DNA from: Marsupella aquatica
Lineage: Eukaryota > Marchantiophyta
Assembly (NCBI GenBank): GCA_973895155.1
Contig: OZ316894.1
Span: forward strand, 20,956,001 to 21,020,000
Reading direction: 5' to 3'
Length of the DNA: 64,000 nt
Shown: piece by piece, positions 44,738 through 55,876 of the stretch
How positions within the stretch are numbered: the first letter of the stretch is position 1
Layout of the letters: each line of letters begins with the position of its first letter
Position numbers and translations under genes: made by a program
Notes under the pieces: generated by a model
What the model was told of the DNA's origin: nothing
The model's database searches: none
What the model saw: only the letters and a program-made list of their open reading frames with translations

Positions 44738-45290
44738 ATCGAGACACGCTGCAAACAGGTACAGATTGGTTTACAAAATATAATTGCTTCAACATTCGTG
44801 TCTGTGGCATGATTTTGGTAAAATTGAGGACGCCATGCCGTAAACCTTGATGTAAAAATGTTTGAAAAATAACCGTTTTATTTACCCTAGGTAACAGATT
44901 GTTCAATTAGTAGGAGGCCCACCTTCCATTTTTTTTGCCTGAGTAACCGCTGCCCACCCACATTCTGAATTGTGTTTCAATTGAATAATAGGGGGTCTCA
45001 TTATTTGCGACAGGACGTTTTTTGACGGGCGTACATGTGGGCCCCTAAAACAGCTGACGGCACTCAATGACGGGCGGAGTTATTCTTTCAAGCACAATTT
45101 TGAGACAACCCCTTATCGACGTTTGACGGGCTCAACCACTGACCAAGATAGCACTAAACAACTAAACGGGAGGTTGCCGCTCACTGCATACCGCCATAGT
45201 CGTCAATTCAGGAGCGATTCAAAATTATGCAGCACCGTGCGGGTTGTAGAGTCCACTATTGCGTGCAATAGCTTGGACACCATGGAGGAT

Positions 45291-46742
45291 GAAATCATTT
45301 GCAATCCCACATTCAAAGCGCTTGCAGCAGCAGATCTTTCCATGGCCCCAAACATGGTGAGGAATGGTGGACCGCGAAGGGATTTCTGCCCTCCACGGCC
45401 TGTAGGATTTCAAGCTGCTCCAATAAGGCTTCAATCGTCGTTCGCTAATGTTCGTCGTGTGGAGGCAGGGAGAGCTCGAGGGGACAAAGGATCAAAGTTG
45501 AGGGCAGACAATTACTCCAAAATCCTGGATTACTTAGAGATCCCTGAAAATTTCAATGCAGTTCATGGGGCTGGAAGAAAGACGTAATTAGGAGGACGAT
45601 ACCAATCCAAGAAATCCATGTTTACTAGCATGGCAGCCGTGCTGGCAAAAGACGGATTCCCCAAAATGGATGGAGCTAATTTACAGAAAAGATTCAGCAG
45701 ATATGTTGACATGTATCGTAAAGCAGTCGGTGTCATGACTTTTACTGGAGGAGGTCTCACAGAGGAAGAGTTCCAGAGTGGAATGATGATCGAGGGCAAA
45801 CTGGAAAAGATGTGTCCCAATTTTGATCGGATACATGCTCTATATGGTGAATGACCCAACATTGCAGGATATGGAGTTGTAAATGCAGGGTTCCCAGGTT
45901 CAAGTGTTACAAATTGGGACCATGACAGTCCTGGTCACGATGGAGTCAACGTAGAGGAGCTTAGTAGTGACGAAGATGGTGACGAGCCAGGGTCACCCAC
46001 TCACATTATGACCGATTCTCCAGCAGAAGTTGAGGATGAGTCCTACCCGCCTATGGGAGGTTCTGGGAATGTGGGCGAAACCCACATTGAGGAGGAGACT
46101 CCTCTCAATGATACACAAGCTCCTTCAGCTGCCACAGAAGAAATTCGACTTCCAAGGAATCATTCTCTTCCAAGGCAAAGTTATGAAAGTCCCACTCCAC
46201 AGCAGACTACGAACCAAACACCACTGCCCAACATTGCAAGTGGGAATCGACACCAATCAGGTGCACCTCGAGGGAATGACCAGCATGGACATGGGAAGAA
46301 GAAAAGCAACAGCAATCAAGTTGACAAGACAGCTACGTCAAAGAACAGCCTTGCAGTTGCTTATGCAGATAAGTGTAAAGATAAGACCCTGTTTCGGAAG
46401 GATCTCATGGAAAGTAGAGACAAATGGAAGAATGTCGAAATGGAGGAGAGACGACAAGCCAGATTTTATGCAGCTAAGAAGGATCGCCTGGAAAGATCAC
46501 ACAAATTCAAGTTGGAGGCATTCTCGTCATCACAAGTTGAGAAACGTCAGCATTCAGAACAAGCCCATCAGATATTATTGGGTCAAATGACCATGAAAAC
46601 TACATTGCTATCTGAGTTGTTACGAAGTAACAAAACAAAAGACCAGATAGGCAGGCTCATGAAGTTGGTTCATGAAGATGTCTCAGAGACTACTCCTCCT
46701 CAGAATTCAGAGCCATTATTTACTGCTGATGATTTTCTTTAG
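45291..46742 (+). pseudogene. Harbinger companion protein (SANT/Myb-like), two stop codons
   Basis: The single frame (also open upstream from 45123) holds an N-terminal region with PRRDFCPPRP and LRADNYSKILDYLEIPENFN, then KRFSRYVDMYRKAV and MTFTGGGLTEEEFQ plus IEGKLEKMCPNFDRIHALYG. The last segment matches SANT/Myb-like proteins found beside Harbinger transposases in plants and fungi; the partner binds the transposon ends and helps nuclear import of the transposase. A basic, Gln-rich, partly coiled C-terminus follows. A TAA at 45585-45587 and a TGA at 45852-45854 break the frame; both fit C-to-T change (CAA, CGA). The start is the ATG before EDEIICNP. Confidence 0.65.
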
Positions 46743-46755
46743 GGTCAACAGTTGT

Positions 46756-46935
46756 GAACCATATAGACACCAGAATAATGTTACAACAATATAAACAATG
46801 CAGGGCAAAATTGCTTGCTCTTTCACATAATTATGGTCCTCAGAACCTTGTAGACACCAGAATAGTGTTACAATAATATAAACATTGCAGGGCAAAATTG
46901 TTTGCTCTTTTACATAATTATGGTCCTCAGAACCA
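46756..46935. repeat. 90-bp tandem duplication after the Harbinger companion ORF
   Basis: Two units share TAGACACCAGAATARTGTTA, TGCAGGGCAAAATTG and CATAATTATGGTCCTCAGAA. They follow the ORF stop directly, so they are probably duplicated 3' UTR. Confidence 0.9.
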
Positions 46936-47448
46936 CATTTCATGGAAGAATGACTTTGAGTTGGACATAGTCACATCATGTTTGAGTTTAACCTAATTCT
47001 CATCTAAAAATCCCCCAAGACTTCTATTCAATGCCAATGTTTGGGCCATGACTTGCCGTTGTAGTGTCCTTCCAGCATCTCATGCTGCTTGTGACGCCAC
47101 CGGTACGGCGGTTAATGAGTGATTCGGTCTAACTGCGCTCGGCACGCGCGTTAGGAGTGTCTTAGACCGCTATTATTAGCATAATGACAGTATTTAGATA
47201 ATCATTATGGGTAGGATATCATTAGGCAATAAGGGGGAATTCAGGTTCGGACTGGCGGCTGGTCGCTATTCGCACACCCGGGTTACGAGCGTGGAGGAGC
47301 CCCTCCCTCGGGTCCGTATAATGAACTTAAGGAAGCGGCCACTGACACGCGCTGACTCAGACCGGCGGAGTGGCCGGCACACCACAAGCGTGAGCGGTTC
47401 AGCCTATGGGCGTTGAGGAGACGTCGGGGGATCGACAAGCCCTCAAGG

Positions 47449-47456
47449 TATAAAAG
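47449..47456 (+). promoter_or_regulatory. Candidate TATA box of the nested retroelement
   Basis: TATAAAAG lies about 170 bp upstream of the nested ORF, followed by a leader with GTGCACCAGTCCATCAG. It would suit the U3/R border of an LTR, but a matching second LTR downstream was not found. Confidence 0.5.
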
Positions 47457-47625
47457 GGGAGCCAACCCTTTGTAGTGCACCAGTCCATCAGTCCACGCGC
47501 CAGCTTCGACCCCATCTCTCTCGTTTGCTCTAAGTCGCCACTACTATCTCCTCTGAATATCGCACACAATCCTCTCCAGCTCGGCCATTCGATTCTGGAC
47601 GCAGTTCCTATCTACCGGAAGGCAC

Positions 47626-50187
47626 TTGGACGACTCATTGAAACACGCCAACCCGCGCCGATACGAAATCGAACGCGAGTACGAGCGAGCCATCCGCCTA
47701 GCAGGACGACACCACTACATCCTTAACTTTGACTACCCGTCTCAGAGCAAGCTTTACCGACCAGCAGAGGTATCCGGGTACTTCTTCAACGGAGACAAAT
47801 ATATCGGGTTCTGGGAAGCATTGCTTCGGCTTCCGGACGAGGTCTTCAATATCCCGGGTACGATCGACTTGCAGCGACATCACTTCGACCACATCCCTGC
47901 TCAGGTTCGGGCTATCATCAATAGCGAGTCCAACACTACCCGTTCGACAAGGTCGTCTACACTCGCTTCAGAGAACTTCTACCAGCACCTACAGAGCTTC
48001 ATAGGAACTCGGCCAGCAACCAACATGACCAACTCAGTTGTACCCGTACCCGTACAACCTCAGGCTCAGCTTCAGCTTCAGCCTCAGCCGCAGCCTAGCC
48101 AAACCCCACCACCGATCGCCCAGCCAGCACAAGTACGCTTCGTCATCAACGTTGTGGATCTTAGCGATGACGACGAGGCTACCCTACCCTTGACCAGGCG
48201 GCCCAGAGGAACAAGCGCTCAGGGGGCCGATACTATATCGTCCCCACCCCCTTCTCTGACCCCAGGAGCGGCCCCGGCAGACAATATTTTGACCGTGGCC
48301 GACCCGGGCCCGTTACTAACGGCAGTAGCACTACCCAGGCCCGATCGGGAGGATGGGGAGGTGTCACCTTCCCCAAGCCAGTCACGGGGGAAGAAGAGGA
48401 AGGAATCCGCCACTGCATCCGGGTTACCATTGGCCACGGTAGCCGTGGCCAAGGTGACGATGCACTGCATGGGGGAAAACGTTCACAAAAACATCCTCCA
48501 TCCCAAGCATGCGGTGTACCTGAAGACTCAGGGATTCGAGCACCTTGCCTCCCTCCCCTGGAACACTTGCAGGTACTACGGGGAGGACATGACGAAGTTC
48601 GTCAGGAATTATGACGACGCGCGTCAACATACTCGGCTACAGGGAAGGAGTATGTCCCTCACGGAAGAACGGCTCAGGATGATCTTCGGGTTACCCGAAG
48701 ATGACCATCGAGTCGAATCACGGGCTCCCGGGGGCAAGGGAGCCAAGTACCAATCTTCAAGTTTTCCCTCAGAGGGAGCAGTGGACAACGGGTTCGTGAT
48801 GAAAACCTGCCTCATCCCCGAGATAGCTGAGCGACTGGAGTTCCAGAGGTACGCCCTCCACATGATGGAACCCCGGGGGGAGATCTCCGCCGCCCAGGTT
48901 ATCCAGGTCGAGAACTATCGACCTAGGAGGTGGGCGTCGTACTTCGCTAAGAAATTCCATGAAGAAATGGAGCGGTGAAGGAAGACATTGTACATTGGCG
49001 GGAAGGCATATTTCGCTAGCCACATCAAGATCATTCTTGAGTGGTACGCCCGGTTTGATCGACGAACCCTTCCCCGTGTCAACGTTACAAAGCTGGTCCC
49101 AGCTAGGTGGGTTTTCCCGACCTTGGAGAGACGGCCCCAGCCCGAGGCCCGAAGTCCAGCGGACACGCTAGCTTCACCCACCCCACCTCCACAAGTAGCT
49201 GTAGTCGTAACCGAGGAGGTACCGGATGGGTTGGGTGTCGCAACCGTTGATGCGACCCAACAGGCTGGGCTAAGTACAGAAGTCGGTACGGCGGAGGTCT
49301 TACCCGAGCCCAGTTCTTCCAAAGACCCACTGGTGGCTATTCCGGAGAACCGGACATTGCTACAGGAGGACGCTCCAGCCCCTTCCAACGTTACGTCCCC
49401 AGGGCTGGACGTCACTGCCCCGGCCCCCGCGCGTGTGGACGTCTGCCCGTGCCCAACTCCGGACAGGCACAACCTGGACCACCCGGAACTCTTCGTACCG
49501 GGTACATTTCTGAACGGGCTTCTGGGAGATTTCTCTCATCAAATTGCCCGGGATACCGGGGAGTTCATGGCCCGGAAGGTAGCCTGTTTCTTCAATCAGG
49601 AGTTGGTTGCCGTAGTAAAGGCAGGTCGGGCCCAGTCAGAGGCCCTTCAGAGGATAGAGCGGTACCGGGTGGAGTCCGTGTACCTAAAGAACAAAGTTGC
49701 GGCTCAAGAGGCTGAGCTTCGGCAACTATGACCCAAGGTTGTAGCCACCGATGAGTTGTTAGCAAAGGCGCACGCTCTTACCGCCCTAGCCGAACAGGCC
49801 AAAGTTGGGAACGAAGCCGAGATTACACGACTCCGGAACCAGATTGACAGTTTGAAGAATCAAACTGTCACCTGGCAGAAAGACCTGGAGGAGGCCGAGG
49901 AACGGGCCCAGCGGGACACGGTGGAGATAGCCACGCTGCAGGCCGAGGTGGCGCGGCTCCAAACCGAGGCCGAGAAGCAGGACCAGCTGGCGGGTAAACT
50001 GACAAGTGACGCCCAGCAGTTGGAGGAGGCTTGTCAGGAGGCAGCAGAGGAGACGGACGCGGCGAGGCGAGAGAACGAATCTCTGCTGGACCAGGTCCAG
50101 CTCCTCAAGGCGGACAATGACAGGCTTCGAAGGCAGTGGGATGGCCGCTCCCATTCAGGTGGCTCTGGCAAGCTTGCCAGGCATTAG
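47626..50187 (+). pseudogene. Coiled-coil retroelement-accessory ORF nested in the Harbinger, two TGA stops
   Basis: One reading frame of about 853 codons is broken only by TGA at 48976-48978 and 49729-49731. Order: a start region with RRYEIEREYERAIRLAGRHH and FNGDKYIGFWEALLRLPDEV; a Pro/Gln-rich linker; a globular part (FEHLASLPWNTCRYYGEDMT, MSLTEERLRMIFGLPEDD, MKTCLIPEIAERLEFQRYAL, YIGGKAYFASHIKIILEWYA); a Pro/Thr linker; and a long coiled coil (TRLRNQIDSLKNQTVTWQKD, LQAEVARLQTEAEKQDQLAG). This resembles the extra proteins of large plant gypsy-type elements. GC content and codon use are higher than in the surrounding Harbinger. No reverse transcriptase or integrase accompanies it. Confidence 0.6.
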
Positions 50188-51057
50188 CGGCGGAGTAGGA
50201 ATAGAGTAGGATTAGGACTAGCTTAGTCAGGCTCTTGGGACAGGCACCTGCCTTAGGTACAGCATTGCTGCCGTGCTGTCCTGCCTGCATAGATTAGGAT
50301 CTTCTAATAAGACACAGCCGTTTCCGGCCTGACTGTCAGCTTAGTTAGGACCGTAGTCAGTGAATCTTCGGCGAGAGGATACCCCGTCCCTCGGCCCTTA
50401 GTATTTAGTGCACCCCTCGGTAGAGACGGGGGGGGTTTTTAGTTGCAAAGTTGGGCGTCCGCGGTATGTGTGGGGAGTCCCGACCTCTGGGAATGAAAGA
50501 GTACCAAGGGGAGGGGGTAGGACTAAGCTCGTCGGGCGAGTGCGGAGCCGGGCTCCGTTGTAGTGTGCACCCTCGGCCTTGAACCTGTTCATTGCGGGGC
50601 TGTCGGGTCAACTAAGTGTACGCATATGTTCCCTTTGTAGTAAAATCCTTTCCCATCATTTTCCTTCGTGTAAATCGAGATTGTATGCATGTGCGCGTGT
50701 ATGTGTGTGGGTTTCTCGTATATGGGTGGCAGCGCCAGGCCGAACGCACTACCCGAGACGTGCACAGGGTGCAGCCTGCGGGTAAGTGGTTGCGAGCACG
50801 GGTTGAGGACCTGTATCATCGAATCCGGATCGAAGGCGGACAGCACGAAGGTTTAGAAGCCCTTAAGCCGGGGTCGATCCTGCTATCGACTAAGGTATGT
50901 TCCGGCGGCGGAACACAAACCATACCTAGGAGGTGTCCGTATTTAGCAGTATGCGCACTTAGCGCTAGTTTACGAGAATAAGGTGCATTACGTGCTTCCT
51001 TTCCTGCCCGAACCCTAAGATTTACGAGGGATGTGCCCGTCTAAGCTGAAGTCTGAG
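50188..51057. other. Non-coding tail of the nested retroelement
   Basis: GC-rich, with several G runs (for example GACGGGGGGGG near 50427). It ends near the transposase stop codon. It does not repeat the 47.0-47.6 kb leader, so a 3' LTR is not demonstrated. Confidence 0.4.
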
Positions 51058-52489
51058 TTAAGGCCGCAGCCGATGACGTGACACTGCTCGTGACAAGACA
51101 TTGTAGGAATGTCCAGCATCTTCAGGAATAGTAGGATTGTTGTCTACAGGCAATGGAGGGTCTCGGCTAATATCTGCAGGAGTCCACTCATCCCTCATTG
51201 CCAACACATAATTATGTAAATAAGCACACACTCGAATCCACCTACACATCCACACTTTGCATTTTTTGTCGTTTAGTTGAGTTCTAATTTCCCTCAATGA
51301 GAACCACCGGGATTTCAGCATGCCAATGCAATGCTCATTGACATATCGAGTTTTGGCAATGCAGAAATTAAAGTCTGTTTTGTCCTGGTGTCCATAACAA
51401 TTTTTATATGCAGCCACCATGTGGGGTGCATTCACATACCCCGAGTCTCCAAGCACATATTGTCCTTCTTCAAAAAACTCATTGGCATGTATGTGAGGCC
51501 ACAGATCGGATCTCTTAACACATGTTATGCCTTGGCAAGACCCAGCCATCCCTACACAGTTTCAAAGAAATACAATCAGCAAATAGCAAACACTCATTGA
51601 AAAACAACAACAATAAAATAGGAAACAACAACTCTATGGATTAACACTCAAGGATACAACTCACCGCTGTATAGAAAAGTTATCTTCCTTTTATGGTCGC
51701 ATACAATTTGTGCATTGATTGAATATTTGCATTTTCTGTCATAAACTCTCCGTGATCCTTGGGCCGTTGAGAGAGTGGGAGAGTAGTTCCGTCTATCAAT
51801 CCCACACACCCTGCAAAACCCTTCTTGGCAAACTCATCCGAAATCTTTCGCCTCTCATCTCTATCTGGCCAACTTAATTGACCACTAATGGCATCCTCAA
51901 GAGCCGTCACACAACGTTGAGTATAGTTCACGCATGACCCCACACTTCTGCCCCATAGAAGAAGGGTGTGATTCAAACATACCCCATTACCAGAATGACC
52001 TAACCGGTCTAAACAAGCTGCCAGTTGAAGTGATACTGCTGCCTGGTCATGGAAAGACTTATTCGTGAAGATTGGGTGCATCTCAATCAATTCCACCAAG
52101 TTGAAAAAGGAGACCTTATCCATCCTAGTAATTTGTCTGAAATGATCGTTTGTAAGCATATTCTTAAAAAAATGGTCAGAAAACTCCTTGGATTGGACCC
52201 TTTGGGTGCGAATACTTAGAAAGCGAGAGCTCTCCATAATTGCACCTAACTCAAGAAACTCTGCCGGTTTAGCATCTAGGCTAGTGGTATCATCTATGCC
52301 TACCTCTGAGTCACTTGAGGAATCCATTTCCATGACACTGTTAACACTATCCATAGCTGATAGTGCATTGCTGTTTGATGAATTGGAAGACAAGGAAGAA
52401 TAGTTAGAGGAACTTTCCACAAGCATAGTCAAATACAGTTGAGATCTGATCCATTTGAGGCACTGTTGTCGATTCGACACCTTAGGCAT
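51058..52489 (-). pseudogene. PIF/Harbinger DDE transposase (DDE_Tnp_4 type), one intron, one-base deletion
   Basis: Exon 1 (52489-51665) contains a helix-rich N-terminus with FRQITRMDKVSFFNLVELIE, and the first catalytic Asp in GLIDGTTLPL. A 113-bp intron (51664-51552, GT-AG) follows. Exon 2 (51551-51058) has MAGSCQGITCVKRSDLWPHI, the second Asp in YVLGDSGYVNAP and the catalytic Glu in YVNEHCIGMLKSRWF. The enzyme cuts and pastes the element at its terminal repeats. A single missing base near 51684 in the ATIKG(R)KITFLYSG stretch causes a stop before the splice site; otherwise both exons read cleanly. Total length of about 430 residues is normal for the family. Confidence 0.88.
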
Positions 52490-55474
52490 TTCCTTTGGTC
52501 TGTCCGGCCTGTTGAGAATTTAAGCCCATTAGAAAGATTGTAGTAGTACCAATGCTCAATTGGGATTGCTTCTATAAAAATGGCAAAAAGATCAGTTTTC
52601 TTCAAAGTCATGTAATACCTCCGGTTTGACTTTGGCTTTCGCAGCAGAAGATACAAAAGATTCGACGATTGTATCACACCTTCACCCAAAACTCCAGTCC
52701 ATTTTCCTTCACTTCGTCTCGTCCTTATGAATATATTCTCAGTAAGAAGTAGTAAAGCAGCTTCGATCAATCTAATTTCAATTCATCTAGAATCAACAGA
52801 GATCACAGAGATGTGTCATGTCTCAGCATTAATTGCCTTTGCTTCTTGTAAATCTCAAAACAGAAGGTAGTGAACCTCAGAGTAGATCTTATTTCCATTC
52901 TCGATGTTCCAGACAGACACTAGAAATGTCTTCACAAATTCGCAGTCTTCTCTAATTCTCGGGTAAGAAATTACATTGGTACTTTTTGCAAAGTCGTGGC
53001 TGAACTTGCCGTCGTAGGTAGCTGAGCGCAGGCTTCGATGCCTCGGTTTTTGGGCTGGAAATCAGATGTTCTCACAATGATCCCGAACCGGAAGAGTCAA
53101 TCACGGAACACAGTTGTGGTGATCAGAATGTTCATGAAGATCGGATCAGAGCTATATGAAGAGTTGGTGGGATCAGAGGGAAAATTAGGGCATGGTTGGA
53201 TTGATGTCCTGTTTCTAGGTTTCACTTTGATTTTGATTGAGCGTTCCTCTTTGGTTCTGAGACAATTTCGATGGAAGAGTGAGTGCTATAGCTATTTTTG
53301 CTCGAGAGTGGGTGAGCGTAAGAAATCGATGTCTTTGGACTTTTTCGGGAAGCAGAGCGCAGAGACAGCAATTGCTCACGATTGAGGAATCGAGACTCAA
53401 GAGTTTGGGAAGGAAACGGGCAAGGATCGACGAGAGGGGATGGAAAGCGAAAAAGGAGCTTGAATTAAACAAACTGGTAGCAATTTGTCTCTCCGGTTCT
53501 CGTCGCTTCTTATGCTGCCATTGATACAAGTGTGCAAGGACCTCGGTGAGCTCAGCCATCCCCTCTCTGTAAAAGTTCCCTTTGTTGTCTTGACGGCAAG
53601 ACCAGAAATCCCGCGGGCAGGTGGTGTGGACCACCCTTGTGGGTGCCCGTCCCCAGTTCGCCCGCGGCCGTGGATGATGTGTCACGGGCGGCCAAAAAAC
53701 CGGCCCGTTGTCGTGGTAACTTTGGTGCAAATAGTACACCTAAGTTACACGGGTATATTTTGGGTTTGCAACATCTCGACTTAAGATGACAAATAAGACC
53801 ATAAGTCGGGTACCTATGCTTGTAGCGGGTTGCCGATTCATAAAGAAATGAGGAACGAGAGGAGGAGGCAACAACTCTAAGGCAAGAAAGCAGCAATGGA
53901 CGGAGTGCACGGGGCGCCAGTTGGATTTCCAAATCACGTTGAATTTCAGTTCCGGGTTATGGAGAAAGTTCATTTTCGGCAATTCATCGTGCATCACTTT
54001 GGTGTGCGATTCCTTCGGGAGGTTGAAGAATCCGCTCAACCTTTGTTCTTACCCACGCTTACATATGCACATAAGTAGGTTATATGTTTTTATGTTTTAA
54101 CATAGTAGCTAGTTTGGTGATTCATCATGCCTAGTTACAAAATTTAGGCATCCTATGATGGGTTAGAGTGACGACAAAGCACTTCTAAATAAAGTATTGT
54201 GGGCTATAGGAATAATTATCATAAACTAGAGTATAGGTCTACTAGGTGGCTTTAATTTTCCACTAGATTTGTGACATAGCAAAATATATAGGGATACGTG
54301 GCATACATGTGTAAAAGGCCTTGCATGGTTGCATGTCCATTTAGAATCAAACACATGGCCAATTAGGTGTCGAAAGGAGGATAAGCATGGAAACATGCCC
54401 AATAGTATCCAAACACCTTGTTGTTTACATGTTCAAATATTATTAGACCATGTGTACCAAAGGGGTGAGTCATTACCCCTCCAAAGCACTATAAATAAGA
54501 GGCCTGCCCCTTGGGGGTAGCATGGTGAGTTTTCTTTGTTATTCCAAACTTATGTGCAAGAATAGTGTGGGAAGTATAAAAATTCATAGAATGTGCTTGG
54601 AAGCTAGAGTTGTGACATTGTTAGAAAGTTATTAAATAGTAAAGGTTGTACTATATAGGAAATCGTTATGATATATTTTTCTTAGGGAAATAGTATTCTA
54701 ACTTTGATCACCTTGATGAGCACATCAAGTTTGCTTTTGGAATCACTTGATTTTGGTATAATACTAGAAATTTATGATGACTTGAAGGTTTAGATTATGC
54801 TCAAATAGAACCATATTTTTCTGAGTTTGAATATTGCTTATAATATTTTCCTAGAATAAGATACATATTTGAAATTTTTTCCTGGAAATAGACAAGAAGC
54901 TATGTCATGCCTAGGAAAAAGTTTCGAGGGTATATCTATCTTTAAGTGAGATATATAGTATGATGACGGTGACAGGGTCTTCGTAGCCTGCAATCTAGAT
55001 AGGTCCACCATTTTTCTTTGTACCTATTGATGGAGATAGAGTTTTGACTCGAACCTTTGAGGGATGATAGGATAGTAAGTACTTGGCTTATTTGATATGG
55101 TACAAAGGAAATTGACAACCGTAGGTGAATTTCCTATGTTCAAAAAGCTTGTACTGTGATTCTGAATTACAAGATGAACCTCAATAGAGTTCCTGGGCCT
55201 AATTTTAGTATAGATTGTAATGTTCGGGTGATATGTCGCCAAAAAACTGAGTTTCGAGCCTTCATCATCAGAAACTTTGGGGAGTCGGCATATACCATGA
55301 TCATTTCATCCCCGATTCCATTCGTTGTTCCCATGACAATTGAGAGATTTTGGGTAATGATCGTAGTATTTTATTAGCACGTCGTAGCGCATTGTTCTTT
55401 CGACAGACAGAAGCCCGGGCTTTCCCGACATCGCCCACGAACTTCACGACACCGTCACAAATAATGAGACCCCC
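52490..55474. other. Right-hand part of the Harbinger, no gene recognised
   Basis: Only short unrelated frames on both strands. It includes a GC-rich palindromic patch at 53600-53700 (GCGGGCAGGTGGTGTGGACC word). It may be 5' flank of the transposase gene or further captured DNA. Confidence 0.4.
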
Positions 55475-55732
55475 TAATAACTAAATCTCTCTTGGCACGT
55501 TGACCTGATGACAAAATAATTGTGACAATTTTCTCAACCTTCTGCTGCCACGAAGGAAGAAGTGGACATGATTCTATGTTGATCACTCAACACTCCTTCC
55601 ATGGCATCATCATCGCAGTTCCTAACTCGGTGATGCCTCTCGCTACTGTTAGATTGTCCAACGCATGAGGCACGAGTGAACGAAAGAGAAGCAAGCTTAG
55701 TAGGGTTCAGTAAGGGCCTCGTTTACGTGCAG

Positions 55733-55876
55733 ATGGTGTTGAAGAGCCTGGGCATGAAAGAAGGACATAGTTATAAGAAATGTCAGCAGATGATCAAGGG
55801 AGTCGATGCGGACGGTAATGGGAAGGTGGACTTTCAGGAGTTCAAGGAGTTGATGTCGTATGAAGCTTTCCGTTAA
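55733..55876 (+). pseudogene. Calmodulin-like protein, last EF-hand exon fragment
   Basis: The frame MVLKSLGMKEGHSYKKCQQM, then a 12-residue calcium loop DADGNGKVDFQE and FKELMSYEAFR before TAA, matches the final EF hand of plant calmodulin-like (CML) proteins. The loop has the required acidic and Gly residues. It is preceded by an acceptor-like TTTACGTGCAG. No upstream EF hands or second exon were found, and it begins 258 bp outside the Harbinger end, so it may be a remnant of a gene cut by the transposon. It could also be a solitary last exon. Confidence 0.6.

Larger units (their letters stand above)
44990..55475. mobile_element. Giant PIF/Harbinger-type DNA transposon, about 10.5 kb, with nested retroelement
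   Basis: The left end AGGGGGTCTCATTATTTG is repeated in inverted form at the right end (55458-55475); the match extends to about 22 bp with one mismatch. A 3-bp repeat AAT flanks both ends (44987-44989, 55476-55478), as expected for PIF/Harbinger, though the usual target is TTA or TAA. Inside are a SANT/Myb-like companion ORF near the left end (plus) and a DDE transposase toward the right end (minus). The 47-51 kb part is a nested retroelement-type sequence, and 52.8-55.4 kb has no recognised gene. Known family members are usually 3-6 kb, so the size is due to insertion or capture. Confidence 0.75.

Noticed and set aside
53215-53739. 174-codon minus-strand frame with Arg/Pro-rich start
   Set aside because: No family motifs; overlaps other equally long frames on both strands in a GC-rich palindromic patch; inside the Harbinger.
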